Assembly: GCF_032108445.1 (NCBI RefSeq)
Contig: NZ_CP134876.1
Location: 1,426,001 to 1,490,000 of the forward strand
From: Micromonospora halotolerans
GTDB taxonomy: Bacteria > Actinomycetota > Actinomycetes > Mycobacteriales > Micromonosporaceae
DNA: 64,000 nt
Direction: 5' to 3'
The position numbers and the translations under genes are program-made. Shown here in pieces: positions 44,395-53,217 of this stretch. Below the pieces are notes generated by a model that saw only the letters and a list, made by a program, of their open reading frames with translations, made no database searches and was not told where the DNA came from. Positions within the stretch are counted from its first letter, which is position 1; each line of letters opens with the position of its first letter.

Positions 44395-45447
44395 TCAGCG
44401 CACGGCGGGTAGCTGGACGTCGACCCGCAGGCCGCCGTCCTCGCCGGGCCGCGCGGCGATGATGCCGTCGTGCGCCTGGGTGATCGAGCGGGCGATGGCC
44501 AGGCCGAGCCCGGCGCCGCCGCCCTGGTTGGTCCGGTCCCGGGCCAGGCGCCGGAAGGGTTCGAACAGGCCGGCGACCGCCTCGCCCGGCACGGCCTGGC
44601 CGGAGTTGGTGACGGTCAGCGCCGGGTCACCGCCGACGGTGACGGTGAGCCGGCCGCCCGGCCGGTTGTACTTGATGCCGTTCTCCACGAGGTTGGTGAC
44701 CAGGCGCTCCAGCAGCACCCGCTCGCCCGGCACGACCCGGGGCACCAGCCGGCTCTCCACCGTCACCCCGGCCTCGGCCGCCCGGTCCACGTACGCGGCC
44801 AGCACGGTGGTGACGATCTCGTCGAGGCGCTGCGGGGTGGAGGAGCGCAGCCCCTGGTCGCTCTCGCTGAGCGCGAGCAGGCCCTCGATGAGCCGCTCGT
44901 TGCGCTCGTTGGTGGCCAGCAGCTGGGCGGTGAGCAGGTCGAGCTGCTCACCGGTGAGGGTCTGCGCCATGCCGACCTCGATGAGCGTCCGCTGCACCGC
45001 CAGCGGCGTCCGCAGCTCGTGCGAGGCGTTCGCGGCGAACCGCCGCTGCCCCTCGTAGCCGGCCGTGACCCGGTCCATCATGTCGTCGATGGCGCGGGCC
45101 AGCCGGGCCAGCTCGTCGCGGCCGCCGCGGCGGATCCGGTGACCGAGGTTCTGCGGCCCGAGGTCGGCGATCGGGTCGGCGAGGTCGCGCACCGGGCGCA
45201 GGCACCAGCGGGCCGCGGCCCAGACGGCGACCGCACCGGCCAGCAGCACCAGGAGCTCGGCCAGCCCGGGCAGCAGTGGGACGAACGGGCGGGCCGGCTC
45301 GCACACCACACCGATTGTCGGCACGTCGCAGAACTCGTGGGCCCGCCACCACACCTGGCCCAGCAGCCACTTGCCGAAGCCGGGCAGCCAGTAGCCGACG
45401 AGCAGGGCGAGCACCCCGACCAGCAGGACGCGACGGCGGGGGCTCAC
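44395..45447 (-). CDS. VanS-like sensor histidine kinase
   Basis: A 350-residue kinase with a short periplasmic loop between two transmembrane helices (about 8-25 and 65-83), then HAMP, HisKA (RRFAANASHELRTPLAV) and HATPase (ENGIKYNRPGGRL, GAGLGLAIARSI). The periplasmic part has two Cys (FCDVP, VCEPA) that could form a disulphide. It is the likely sensor of the van-like genes, and overlaps the regulator gene by 4 bases (GTGA). The 98-base gap to the acyltransferase gene probably holds the promoter of the resistance genes. Confidence 0.85.
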   Translation of the reverse strand: MSPRRRVLLVGVLALLVGYWLPGFGKWLLGQVWWRAHEFCDVPTIGVVCEPARPFVPLLPGLAELLVLLAGAVAVWAAARWCLRPVRDLADPIADLGPQNLGHRIRRGGRDELARLARAIDDMMDRVTAGYEGQRRFAANASHELRTPLAVQRTLIEVGMAQTLTGEQLDLLTAQLLATNERNERLIEGLLALSESDQGLRSSTPQRLDEIVTTVLAAYVDRAAEAGVTVESRLVPRVVPGERVLLERLVTNLVENGIKYNRPGGRLTVTVGGDPALTVTNSGQAVPGEAVAGLFEPFRRLARDRTNQGGGAGLGLAIARSITQAHDGIIAARPGEDGGLRVDVQLPAVR

Positions 45448-46109
45448 GCCGGCTCGCCGATCCGGTAGCCGGCCTTCGGCACGGTGTGGATGACCGACGG
45501 CTGGCCGAGCTTCTTGCGCAGCGTCATCACGGTGACCCGGACCGCGTTGGTGAACGGGTCGGCGAACTCGTCCCAGGCCTGCTCCAGCAGCTCCTCGGCG
45601 CTGACCACGCCGCCGCCGGCCCGCATGAGCACGTGCAGGACGGCGAACTCCTTGGGGCTCAGGCCGAGCGGCCGCCCGTCCCGGGTGACCGTGTGCCGGG
45701 CCACGTCGAGCACCACCCCGTGCCGCTCCAGCACCGGCGGGACCGCCGGGGCGGACCGCCGGCCGAGCGCCTGCACCCGGGCCACCAGCTCGGCGAAGGC
45801 GAACGGCTTGGTCAAGTAGTCGTCGGCGCCCAGCCCGAGGCCCGCCACCCGGTCGCGGATGCCGGCGGCGGCGGTGAGCAGCAGCACCCGGGTGCCGGCC
45901 GCGGACCCGGCGAGCTCCCGGCACACCTCGTCGCCGGTGGCGCCGGGCATGTCCCGGTCCAGCACGGCCACGTCGTACCGGTTGACCCCGATCCGCTCCA
46001 GCGCGCCGTCCCCGTCGTAGCAGACGTCGACCGCCATCGAGAACCGGCGCAGCCCCTCGGCGACCGTGTCCGCCAGCAACCGCTCGTCGTCCGCCACCAA
46101 CACCCGCAC
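45444..46109 (-). CDS. VanR-like response regulator (OmpR type)
   Basis: A 221-residue OmpR-family regulator. The receiver domain has VADDER, phospho-Asp in DVAVLDRDMPG and the Lys in DYLTKPFAF. The winged helix has FADPFTNAVRVTVMTLRKKLG and the ending HTVPKAGYRI. GTG 46109 starts MRVLVADDE; the upstream extension of the frame is not used. It is the first gene of the two-component pair and probably controls itself and the genes at 44296-40426. Confidence 0.87.
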   Translation of the reverse strand: MRVLVADDERLLADTVAEGLRRFSMAVDVCYDGDGALERIGVNRYDVAVLDRDMPGATGDEVCRELAGSAAGTRVLLLTAAAGIRDRVAGLGLGADDYLTKPFAFAELVARVQALGRRSAPAVPPVLERHGVVLDVARHTVTRDGRPLGLSPKEFAVLHVLMRAGGGVVSAEELLEQAWDEFADPFTNAVRVTVMTLRKKLGQPSVIHTVPKAGYRIGEPA

Positions 46110-46293
46110 CGCTGTCCGCTCCCCCGTGCTCCGGTCATCCGTCCCGCATACGGTCCCAGGCAGGAGATAAGGGTTCCGTAAGCGCCGCCGGAGCAATCCT
46201 CCACGCCGGCGGGCAGGCGCCGGCGCCCGTCGTGCCGTCTGGGGCGTTCGTCCCGGCCGGAGGGGCCACGGGTGGCCGAGGAGGTGACCCGGA

Positions 46294-47154
46294 TCACTGC
46301 GGGCGCGTGATCCCGAGGGTGCTCTGCGCGGGGAGCAGGCCGGTGGCCACGACCGCCTGGGTGACCGGGGCGACGAGCTGGGCGAACCGGCCGGCCGCCG
46401 GCCCGAGCGCCCGCCACGGGGCGGCGGCCAGCTCGTCGGTCCGCCGCTCCACCTCGTCGCGGAGCCGGCGGCCGGCGTCGGTGGCCACCCCGTCGCCGTC
46501 GACCAGGCCCCGGGCGGCGAGCCGGTCCCGGGCGGCCGCCCACTCGTCGGCGCTCCACCGGCGGCTGGCGAAGACCGCCACCGGGGCGGCGCCGACCGCG
46601 GCGAAGGAGACCAGCGACTCGGCCGGGTCCAGCCCGGCGGTCCGCAGCGCGGCGATGTGGCCGTCGCCCCGGTGCTCGCGCAGGATCGTGACCGCCTGCC
46701 AGAGCGCGAGGTGCGGCGCGTCCGGCCAGGGCAGGTCGGCGTTGGCGGCGGCCAGCGGACGGCCGCCCAGGTCGGCGGCGCGCACCGCGCGGCGGGCCAG
46801 GGTGGCGGCCTCGGCCAGCTCGGCCGACTCGACCCGGTCACCGAGCAGGGAGCGCAGCGCCCGGTCCACGCCGGACAGCCGGGCGGCGAGCACCTTCGCG
46901 GGGTCGGCGGTGGCCCAGACGGGCGGCACGTACTCGGCGACCATCCGAGGGCTGAAGCTGTAGTAGGTGGCGGCGACCAGGTTCGGGCCGGCCGCCCCGA
47001 GCGGGGCGCTGCGCAGCGCGAAGTAGCCGGGCCAGCGCTCGTCGGTGGCCAGGCCGAGCCCGGCGGCCTCCTCGGTCAGCTCGGGCGCGTAGTAGACCAG
47101 CGCGTGCACGGGCTCGATGAGCTGCCACATCCTGCGGACCATCGCGAGTTCCAT
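46294..47154 (-). CDS. SCO6745-like helix-turn-helix protein
   Basis: A 286-residue protein of actinobacteria resembling the SCO6745 family, with a MarR-like winged-helix region in the C-terminal half (WSADEWAAARDRLAARGLVDGDGVATDAGRRL). The N-terminal half is helical (VHALVYYAPELTEEAAGLG). ATG 47154 is preceded by GGGGAGG. The function is unknown; two copies of a palindrome lie just upstream, so it may bind them and repress itself. I cannot see any link to the neighbouring regulator pair. Confidence 0.6.
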   Translation of the reverse strand: MELAMVRRMWQLIEPVHALVYYAPELTEEAAGLGLATDERWPGYFALRSAPLGAAGPNLVAATYYSFSPRMVAEYVPPVWATADPAKVLAARLSGVDRALRSLLGDRVESAELAEAATLARRAVRAADLGGRPLAAANADLPWPDAPHLALWQAVTILREHRGDGHIAALRTAGLDPAESLVSFAAVGAAPVAVFASRRWSADEWAAARDRLAARGLVDGDGVATDAGRRLRDEVERRTDELAAAPWRALGPAAGRFAQLVAPVTQAVVATGLLPAQSTLGITRPQ

Positions 47155-47174
47155 CCCGACCTCCCCGATCGCAT

Positions 47175-47225
47175 CTTGTCATCGACAAGTTTGGGAGTCC
47201 GCCCGGAACTTGTCAACGACAAGTT
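47175..47225. promoter_or_regulatory. two palindromic operators upstream of the SCO6745-like gene
   Basis: CTTGTCATCGACAAG (47175-47189) and AACTTGTCAACGACAAGTT (47207-47225) share CTTGTC-N3-GACAAG. Their centres are 34 bases apart. They are 21-71 bases before the minus-strand gene start and 60 or more bases before the plus-strand GAF gene, so they could serve either gene. Confidence 0.7.
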
Positions 47226-47284
47226 CAGCGGCGGCTTGGCGATCGGCGGTGAGCTGGGTCACCATGGGCGCGAGGAGGTCGCCG

Positions 47285-48565
47285 ATGGCTGACCCGTGGC
47301 TCGCCCTGGAATTCGGCGCCGATCCGGCCGAGCGGATCGCTCAGGTCGGCGCCGCCCACGAAGCGTTCCTCACCGCCGGCACCACCACGGGCCGGGTCCG
47401 CGACGTGGTCCGCCGGTCGTGGGAGCGGTCCGCGCTGCTCGACCCGGAGGCCACCGCCCCGGTGGACCTCACCGACGACGCGCTGGCGGACTACCGCGCC
47501 GCCCACCCCCTGAACCGTGTGCTGCCCCTCTTCCGCGACCTGCTCGGCGGCATCGCGCTGGACGGCGCGCACCTCATGGCGGTCTGCGACGCGGACGGAC
47601 GGCTGCTCTGGGTGGAGGGGCATCCCGGCGTGCTCCGGCACGCCGAGCGGATGAACTTCGTGCCCGGCGCCCGCTGGGACGAGGCCCACGCCGGCACGAA
47701 CGCGCCCGGCACCGCCCTGGCCGTCGACCACAGTGTGCAGATCTTCGCCACCGAGCACTTCGTCCGGCCGGTGCAGCGCTGGACCTGCGCCGCCGCCCCG
47801 ATCCACGACCCGGCCACCGGCCGGCTGCTCGGCGCCATCGACATCACCGGCGGAGACCACCTGGCCACCCCGCAGAGCCTGGCCCTGGTCCGGGCCACCG
47901 CCCGGGCCGCCGAGGCGTTCCTGGCCGGCGCCCCCACCGAACCCGACGTGCTGCACGTGGCCGCCCTGGGCCGGGACGAGGCGGAGCTGCGCGTGGCCGG
48001 CCGGCGGATCCGGCTCGGCCGCCGGCACAGCGAGCTGCTGGTGCTGCTCCTGGACCACCCCGAGGGGCGCACCGGGGAACAGCTCGGCCTCGACCTCTAC
48101 GGCGACGACCGGCTGCACCCGGTCACCCTGCGCGCCGAACTGTCACGGCTGCGCCGGGCCCTCGGCGACGAGCTGCTCGACTCCCGCCCGTACCGGCTGC
48201 GGCCGGCGGTGCGCGCCGACTTCCGTACCGTCACCGAACTGCTCGAGGGTGGCGACGCGGCGGGGGCGCTGCGGGCGTACCCCGGGCCCCTGCTGCCCGG
48301 GTCGGACGCGCCCGGAGTGACGCGACTGCGCCGGCTGGTCGACGGCCAGCTCCGCGCGGCCGTGCTGGCCGCCGCGGACCCGGCGCTGCTCACGGCCTGG
48401 ACCGCGACGCCCACCGGCGCCGACGACCTCGCCGCCTGGCAGGCCCTGGCGCGGGCGTTGCCGCCGGGCGCGCCGCGCCGGCCGCTCGCCCTGGCCCGGG
48501 CCCGCCAGCTCGCCGAGGAGTACGACCTGCCGCGCGCAACGTTCCTGCAACGTCGCGGAAGCTAA
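47285..48565 (+). CDS. GAF-domain transcriptional regulator, AcoR-like
   Basis: A 426-residue regulator. It has an N-terminal helical part with the RxxWxRS-like stretch VRRSWERSALLD, and a GAF sensor domain (about 85-210: GIALDGAHLMAVCDADGRLLWVEG, then TALAVDHSVQIFATEHF). A winged helix lies at about 245-320 (RRHSELLVLLLDHPEGRTGEQLGLDLYG), followed by a helical tail. Proteins like this stand upstream of aldehyde dehydrogenase genes and activate them in response to alcohols, acetoin or aldehydes. ATG 47285 is preceded by GAGGAGG; the longer frame upstream is rejected. It is followed by the aldehyde dehydrogenase after 40 bases. Confidence 0.8.
   Translation: MADPWLALEFGADPAERIAQVGAAHEAFLTAGTTTGRVRDVVRRSWERSALLDPEATAPVDLTDDALADYRAAHPLNRVLPLFRDLLGGIALDGAHLMAVCDADGRLLWVEGHPGVLRHAERMNFVPGARWDEAHAGTNAPGTALAVDHSVQIFATEHFVRPVQRWTCAAAPIHDPATGRLLGAIDITGGDHLATPQSLALVRATARAAEAFLAGAPTEPDVLHVAALGRDEAELRVAGRRIRLGRRHSELLVLLLDHPEGRTGEQLGLDLYGDDRLHPVTLRAELSRLRRALGDELLDSRPYRLRPAVRADFRTVTELLEGGDAAGALRAYPGPLLPGSDAPGVTRLRRLVDGQLRAAVLAAADPALLTAWTATPTGADDLAAWQALARALPPGAPRRPLALARARQLAEEYDLPRATFLQRRGS
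48536..48553. promoter_or_regulatory. GCAACGT direct repeat before the aldehyde dehydrogenase gene
   Basis: Two copies of GCAACGT, 11 bases apart (one helical turn), sit in the last codons of the GAF regulator gene, 53-70 bases before the aldehyde dehydrogenase start. They could be its binding site. Confidence 0.4.
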
Positions 48566-48605
48566 CGTCCCCGCCGTCCACCCCTGACGGACGGCGGAGG
48601 TACCC

Positions 48606-50111
48606 ATGACGCGCTACGACGCCCCCACCCACTGGCAGTCCCGCTACGACCACTTCATCGGCGGCGAGTACGTGAAGCCGCACGGCGGCCGGTACTTCGA
48701 GAACCCGACCCCGGTGACCGGGCAGACCTTCTGCGAGGTGGCCCGGGGCACCGCCGAGGACGTGGAGAAGGCCCTCGACGCCGCACACGGCGCCGCCGAC
48801 TCCTGGGGCCGCACCTCGGTCGCCGAACGGTCGCTGATCCTCAACCGGATCGCCGACCGCATGGAGGAGAACCTGGAATCCCTCGCCATTGCCGAGACCT
48901 GGGAGAACGGCAAGCCGGTACGCGAGACCCTGGCCGCCGACATCCCGCTGGCCATCGACCACTTCCGCTACTTCGCCGGGGCGGTCCGGGCCCAGGAGGG
49001 CTCGCTCGGTGAGATCGACGACGACACGGTGGCGTACCACTTCCACGAGCCGCTCGGCGTGGTCGGGCAGATCATCCCGTGGAACTTCCCGATCCTCATG
49101 GCGGTCTGGAAGCTCGCCCCGGCGCTCGCCGCCGGCAACGCCGTGGTGCTCAAGCCGGCCGAGCAGACCCCGGCGTCGATCCACTACCTGCTGTCGCTGG
49201 TCGCCGACCTGCTCCCGCCCGGCGTGGTCAACGTGGTCAACGGCTTCGGCGTCGAGGCGGGCAAGCCGCTCGCCTCCTCGCCCCGGGTGGCGAAGGTGGC
49301 GTTCACCGGCGAGACCACCACCGGGCGGCTGATCATGCAGTACGCCAGCGAGAACATCAAACCCGTCACCCTGGAGCTGGGCGGCAAGAGCCCGAACATC
49401 TTCTTCGACGACGTCAGCGCTGCTTCTGACGACTTCCGGGACAAGGCCCTCGAAGGCTTCACCATGTTCGCGCTCAACCAGGGCGAGGTCTGCACCTGCC
49501 CGTCGCGGGCGCTGATCCAGCAGGGCCACTACTCGGACTTCCTGGCCGCGGCGGTCGACCGGACGCAGCAGGTCACCCAGGGCCACCCGCTGGACACCGA
49601 CACGATGATCGGGGCGCAGGCGTCCAACGACCAGTTGGAGAAGATTCTGTCCTACCTGGACATCGGCCGGCAGGAGGGCGCCAAGGTGCTGACCGGCGGT
49701 GCGCGCGCAGACCTCGGCGGCGAGTTGTCCGGCGGCTACTACGTCGAGCCGACGATCTTCGAGGGCGACAACTCGATGCGGATCTTCCAGGAGGAGATCT
49801 TCGGTCCGGTCGTCTCGGTGGCCTCCTTCGCCGACCTCGACGACGCCGTGAAGATCGCCAACGACACCCTCTACGGCCTGGGCGCCGGCGTCTGGACCCG
49901 GGACATCAACACCGCGTATCGGGCCGGGCGGGCGATCCAGGCCGGCCGGGTCTGGACCAACTGCTACCACGCGTACCCGGCGCACGCCGCGTTCGGCGGG
50001 TACAAGCAGTCCGGCATCGGCCGGGAGAACCACAAGATGATGCTGGAGCACTACCAGCAGACCAAGAACCTGCTGGTCAGCTACTCCCCCAAGAAGCTGG
50101 GCTTCTTCTGA
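48606..50111 (+). CDS. acetaldehyde/aldehyde dehydrogenase, ExaC type
   Basis: A 501-residue NAD-dependent aldehyde dehydrogenase of the ExaC/AldB branch, oxidising acetaldehyde or small aldehydes from alcohols. The active site shows [15 protein letters not shown] (Glu) and [13 protein letters not shown] (Cys pair in the typical position). NAD-binding residues are in [23 protein letters not shown]. The C-terminal signature is [23 protein letters not shown] 48606 follows GGCGGAGG. Its stop shares a base with the DUF779 start. Confidence 0.9.
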   Translation: MTRYDAPTHWQSRYDHFIGGEYVKPHGGRYFENPTPVTGQTFCEVARGTAEDVEKALDAAHGAADSWGRTSVAERSLILNRIADRMEENLESLAIAETWENGKPVRETLAADIPLAIDHFRYFAGAVRAQEGSLGEIDDDTVAYHFHEPLGVVGQIIPWNFPILMAVWKLAPALAAGNAVVLKPAEQTPASIHYLLSLVADLLPPGVVNVVNGFGVEAGKPLASSPRVAKVAFTGETTTGRLIMQYASENIKPVTLELGGKSPNIFFDDVSAASDDFRDKALEGFTMFALNQGEVCTCPSRALIQQGHYSDFLAAAVDRTQQVTQGHPLDTDTMIGAQASNDQLEKILSYLDIGRQEGAKVLTGGARADLGGELSGGYYVEPTIFEGDNSMRIFQEEIFGPVVSVASFADLDDAVKIANDTLYGLGAGVWTRDINTAYRAGRAIQAGRVWTNCYHAYPAHAAFGGYKQSGIGRENHKMMLEHYQQTKNLLVSYSPKKLGFF

Positions 50112-50458
50112 TGGGCGACCCCGTCACCCTGACGCCCGCGGCGGCCGGTCTCATCCGGTCGCTGCGGGCGGCCCACGGGCCGATCATGTTCCACCAGTCC
50201 GGCGGCTGCTGCGACGGCAGCGCCCCGATGTGCTACCCGGCCGGCGAGTTCCGCACCGGCGGCTCCGACGTGCTGCTCGCCTCGCTGGAGGTCGACGGGG
50301 TGCCCGAGCCGGTCGAGTTCTGGATGTCCACCGCCCAGTGGGAGCTGTGGAAACACACCCGGCTCACGGTCGACGTGGTGCCCGGCAGGGGCAGCGGCTT
50401 CTCCCTGGAGGCACCGGAGGGCGTCCGCTTCCTCATCCGCTCCCACCTGGCCCGCTGA
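50111..50458 (+). CDS. DUF779 protein, partner of the aldehyde dehydrogenase
   Basis: A 115-residue DUF779 protein. The Cys-rich motif FHQSGGCCDGSAPMCYPAG is characteristic, and YPAGEF follows. DUF779 genes are nearly always next to acetaldehyde dehydrogenase genes; the biochemical role is not known to me. The ATG overlaps the stop of the dehydrogenase (TGATG), which means coupled translation. Confidence 0.9.
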   Translation: MGDPVTLTPAAAGLIRSLRAAHGPIMFHQSGGCCDGSAPMCYPAGEFRTGGSDVLLASLEVDGVPEPVEFWMSTAQWELWKHTRLTVDVVPGRGSGFSLEAPEGVRFLIRSHLAR

Positions 50459-50557
50459 CTGTCCGAGATCTTCCAGCTCGCCGGCACCGCGCCGGTGGGA
50501 TTCTGACGCCGGTCCACATCGGATCAGCCCTCACCACCGCCAGACAGGAGCCCGCGC

Positions 50558-51001
50558 ATGCGCCCGGTCCGACAGTCCCTGCTCGCCGGCGGCCTCGCCA
50601 CGCTTGCCACCGCCACCACGCTCGGCCTCGCACCCGGCGCCGCCGTGGCTTCGCCGGCCCCGAGGATCTCCGTGAACTGGTTCGGCACGGCCGACGTTCC
50701 CGCGCACGCCGCCACGATCGGCGGCCGGTACGCCTGCGGCGCCGAGCGGGGCCTGGCGTACATCGAGGTCCACCTCGGCCAGCGGGTCCGCCGGGGCTCG
50801 ATCACCGGCTTCGGCTTCGGCGTGATCGGGGCGTGCACCGACGACCGGACCGCCGGCGCCTGGACGGCGACGATCCCCGCCGACCGGGGCGCCTTCCGCG
50901 GCGGGCCCACCACCGCCATCGCCCGCCTCGTCGTCGAGCCCAACTCGCTCACCGAGACCACCGAACCACTCCGCCTCGTCCGACACTGCGCCCGACACTG
51001 A
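50558..51001 (+). CDS. small secreted protein of unknown function
   Basis: A 147-residue protein. A signal peptide (about 1-31, AVASPAPR) is followed by a compact beta-rich domain with Cys at about 68, 100 and 144 (YACGAERGLA, GACTDDRTAG, RHCARH). I do not recognise a family. It begins with ATG after an AGGAG site and stands alone; it ends 3 bases before the convergent agmatinase stop. A short hairpin CACCG-CGC-CGGTG at 50485-50497 after the DUF779 gene may be a weak terminator. Confidence 0.6.
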   Translation: MRPVRQSLLAGGLATLATATTLGLAPGAAVASPAPRISVNWFGTADVPAHAATIGGRYACGAERGLAYIEVHLGQRVRRGSITGFGFGVIGACTDDRTAGAWTATIPADRGAFRGGPTTAIARLVVEPNSLTETTEPLRLVRHCARH

Positions 51002-51004
51002 CGA

Positions 51005-52018
51005 TCAGCGGGCGTCCAGGAGGGGCTGTCGCGGGTTCCAGGGGTCGCCGCCGGCGGCGTCGCGGCGGCGGCGGGCGATGGCCGACAGGGCCTCCAGCAC
51101 CACCCGGTTGCCGAGGTACGCGGTGATGTCGGCGTGGTCGTAGGGCGGGGCGACCTCGACCACGTCCACGCCGACCACCGGCAGCTCGTAGCAGACCCGG
51201 CGGACGGCGTCGAGGAGCTGCCGGGAGGTGAACCCGCCCGGCTCGGGCGTGCCGGTGCCGGGGGCCATGCCCGGGTCGACCACGTCCACGTCGACGGAGA
51301 GGAAGACGCCCTCGCACTCGTCGGTGGCGATCGCGAACGCCTCGGTGAGGCACTCGTCCAGGCCGCGCGCCACCACCTCGGTCATCTCGTACGAGCGCAT
51401 CCGCTGGTCGGCCATCCAGGACAGGGTCTCCGGTCCCGGCCAGTAGCCGCGCAGGCCGATCTGGAGGAAGCGGTCGCCGCGGACCGCGCCGGACTCGATG
51501 AGCCGGCGCATCGGCTGGCCGTGCCCGTGCAGCGAGCCGAACTCGATGTCCCCGGTGTCGGCGTGCGCGTCGAAGTGCACCAGGGACACCCGGCCGAGCC
51601 CGTGGTGCCGGGCCACCCCGGTGGCGTCCGGCAACGCGATCGAATGGTCGCCGCCGAGCACGATCGGGATCGCCCCGGCGGCGGCGACCGCGTGCACGGC
51701 GGTCTCCAGCGCGCCCAGCGAGCGCTCGATGTCGCCGGAGAACATCTCGACGTCGCCGGCGTCGTAGACGCACAGGTCCCGCAACGCGTCCACGCGCAGG
51801 GCCAGGGAGGGTCGGGAGCCGTCGTGCGGCAGATAGCAGGCCTGCCGGATGGCGGACGGGCCGAACCGGGTGCCCGGCCGGTGCGAGGTGCCGCCGTCGA
51901 AGGGCGCGCCGACGATCACCACGTCGGCGTCGGCGTACGTCACCGGCTCCTCGAGCGTGCACGGCGGCACGCCGAGGAACGTCACGTCGGGGCCGAACAT
52001 CGGGCCGTAGCGGGTCAC
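51005..52018 (-). CDS. speB: agmatinase/ureohydrolase family protein
   Basis: A 337-residue dinuclear manganese ureohydrolase (agmatinase, guanidinobutyrase or proclavaminate-type), which splits a guanidino group to give urea and an amine such as putrescine. The metal ligands are visible in VLGGDHSIALP (His), LVHFDAHADTGD (Asp, His, Asp) and LSVDVDVVDPG (Asp, Asp). GTG 52018 overlaps the stop of the preceding gene. It is the last gene of the polyamine operon. Agmatine is the likely substrate by context, but guanidinobutyrate is possible. Confidence 0.85.
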   Translation of the reverse strand: MTRYGPMFGPDVTFLGVPPCTLEEPVTYADADVVIVGAPFDGGTSHRPGTRFGPSAIRQACYLPHDGSRPSLALRVDALRDLCVYDAGDVEMFSGDIERSLGALETAVHAVAAAGAIPIVLGGDHSIALPDATGVARHHGLGRVSLVHFDAHADTGDIEFGSLHGHGQPMRRLIESGAVRGDRFLQIGLRGYWPGPETLSWMADQRMRSYEMTEVVARGLDECLTEAFAIATDECEGVFLSVDVDVVDPGMAPGTGTPEPGGFTSRQLLDAVRRVCYELPVVGVDVVEVAPPYDHADITAYLGNRVVLEALSAIARRRRDAAGGDPWNPRQPLLDAR

Positions 52019-53217
52019 CGCTCCTCCATTCCCCACGGCGAGCCGTAGCCGGTGAGCAGGTCGAGGAAGGGTACCGGGGGCAGCGCCTCGGGGCCGAGCA
52101 CGCCGGTGCCGGACCAGGCGCCGGTGGCCAGCAGCTCCAGGGCGACGACCGGGTTCACGGCGGTCTGCCAGACCACCGCCTGGTGGCCGTACTCGGCCAT
52201 CGACCACTCGTTGTCGACCACGTGGTAGAGGTAGACCCGCCGTGGCCGGCCGTCGACACCGGTGCCGGTGACGTATGTGCCCGCGCAGGTCTTGCCGCGC
52301 ATCCGGTCGCCCAGGGTGGCCGGGTCGGGCAGGCAGGCGGCCACCACGTCCCGTGGCGACACCTCGACGCCGCGGACGCGCACCGGGGAGACTGCGTCGA
52401 GGCCGAGCTTGTGCAGGGTCTTCAGCACCTCGATGAACTCGTCGCCGAGGCCGTACTTGAAGGTGACCCGCCTGGCCTTCACCCAGCGCGGGATGAGCAG
52501 CACCTCCTCGTGCTCCACGTTGACGCACTCGACCGGGCCGATGCCCTCGGGGAACTCGAACACCTCGGGCTCGGAGAACGGCGGGGTCGTGAACCAGCCC
52601 CGGTCGGCCTCCCACACGACCGGCGGGTTCAGGCACTCCTCGATGGTGGTCCAGATGGAGAACGAGGGGGCGAAGTCGTAGCCGTCGACGGTGAGGTTGG
52701 CGCCGTCGCGTACCCCGATCTCGTCGATCTCGGTGAACAGTTCGTCGGCGGCGTAGCGCGCGAAGACGTCGGAGAGTCCGGGTTCGACGCCGATGCCGCA
52801 GAGCGCCAGCCGGCCGGCCTCCGTCCAGGCGGCGGCCGCCGCGAACTGCTCGTCGCCGAGCTTCACGCCGGTCTCGGCGTGCGGCGCGTCCGGGTGCGGC
52901 CGGGACAGCGACATCGCCATGTCCAGGTAGTCGGCCCCGGCGGCGAACGCGCCGTCGAAGATCGGCATGACGAAGCGCGGGTCGACCGCGTTCAGCACGT
53001 GGGTGATCCGGTGCTCCCGGCAGAGCGCGGCGACCGCCTCGGCCGAGGAGGCGTCGACGGTCGCGGCGACGAACCGGTCGCCGTGGCCGGCCACTGCCCG
53101 CGCGGCGCGGGCGGGGTCGTGGTCGGCGACCACCATGGTCTCGAAGAAGGAGCGGCGGGCGGCGATGGATACGGCGGCGGAGCCGACGCCACCGGCGCCG
53201 ACGAGGAGGATACGCAT
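52015..53217 (-). CDS. saccharopine dehydrogenase-like protein
   Basis: A 400-residue Rossmann protein of the saccharopine dehydrogenase family. The N-terminal NAD(P) loop is VGAGGVGSAAVSIAARR, and the family region VLNAVDPRFVMPIFDGAFAAGADYLDMA follows. The C-terminal part lacks features that tell the substrate. In polyamine biosynthesis the homologous carboxy(nor)spermidine dehydrogenase condenses a diamine with aspartate semialdehyde, and this enzyme stands in a polyamine operon with agmatinase and an amine oxidase, so a related role is conceivable. It may equally be a lysine-type or unassigned reductase. It overlaps both neighbours. Confidence 0.75.
   Translation of the reverse strand: MRILLVGAGGVGSAAVSIAARRSFFETMVVADHDPARAARAVAGHGDRFVAATVDASSAEAVAALCREHRITHVLNAVDPRFVMPIFDGAFAAGADYLDMAMSLSRPHPDAPHAETGVKLGDEQFAAAAAWTEAGRLALCGIGVEPGLSDVFARYAADELFTEIDEIGVRDGANLTVDGYDFAPSFSIWTTIEECLNPPVVWEADRGWFTTPPFSEPEVFEFPEGIGPVECVNVEHEEVLLIPRWVKARRVTFKYGLGDEFIEVLKTLHKLGLDAVSPVRVRGVEVSPRDVVAACLPDPATLGDRMRGKTCAGTYVTGTGVDGRPRRVYLYHVVDNEWSMAEYGHQAVVWQTAVNPVVALELLATGAWSGTGVLGPEALPPVPFLDLLTGYGSPWGMEER

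Noticed and set aside
40426..46109. Classical vanHAX (D-lactate) cluster
   Set aside because: No D-lactate dehydrogenase gene is present; a racemase-like fusion stands in its place.
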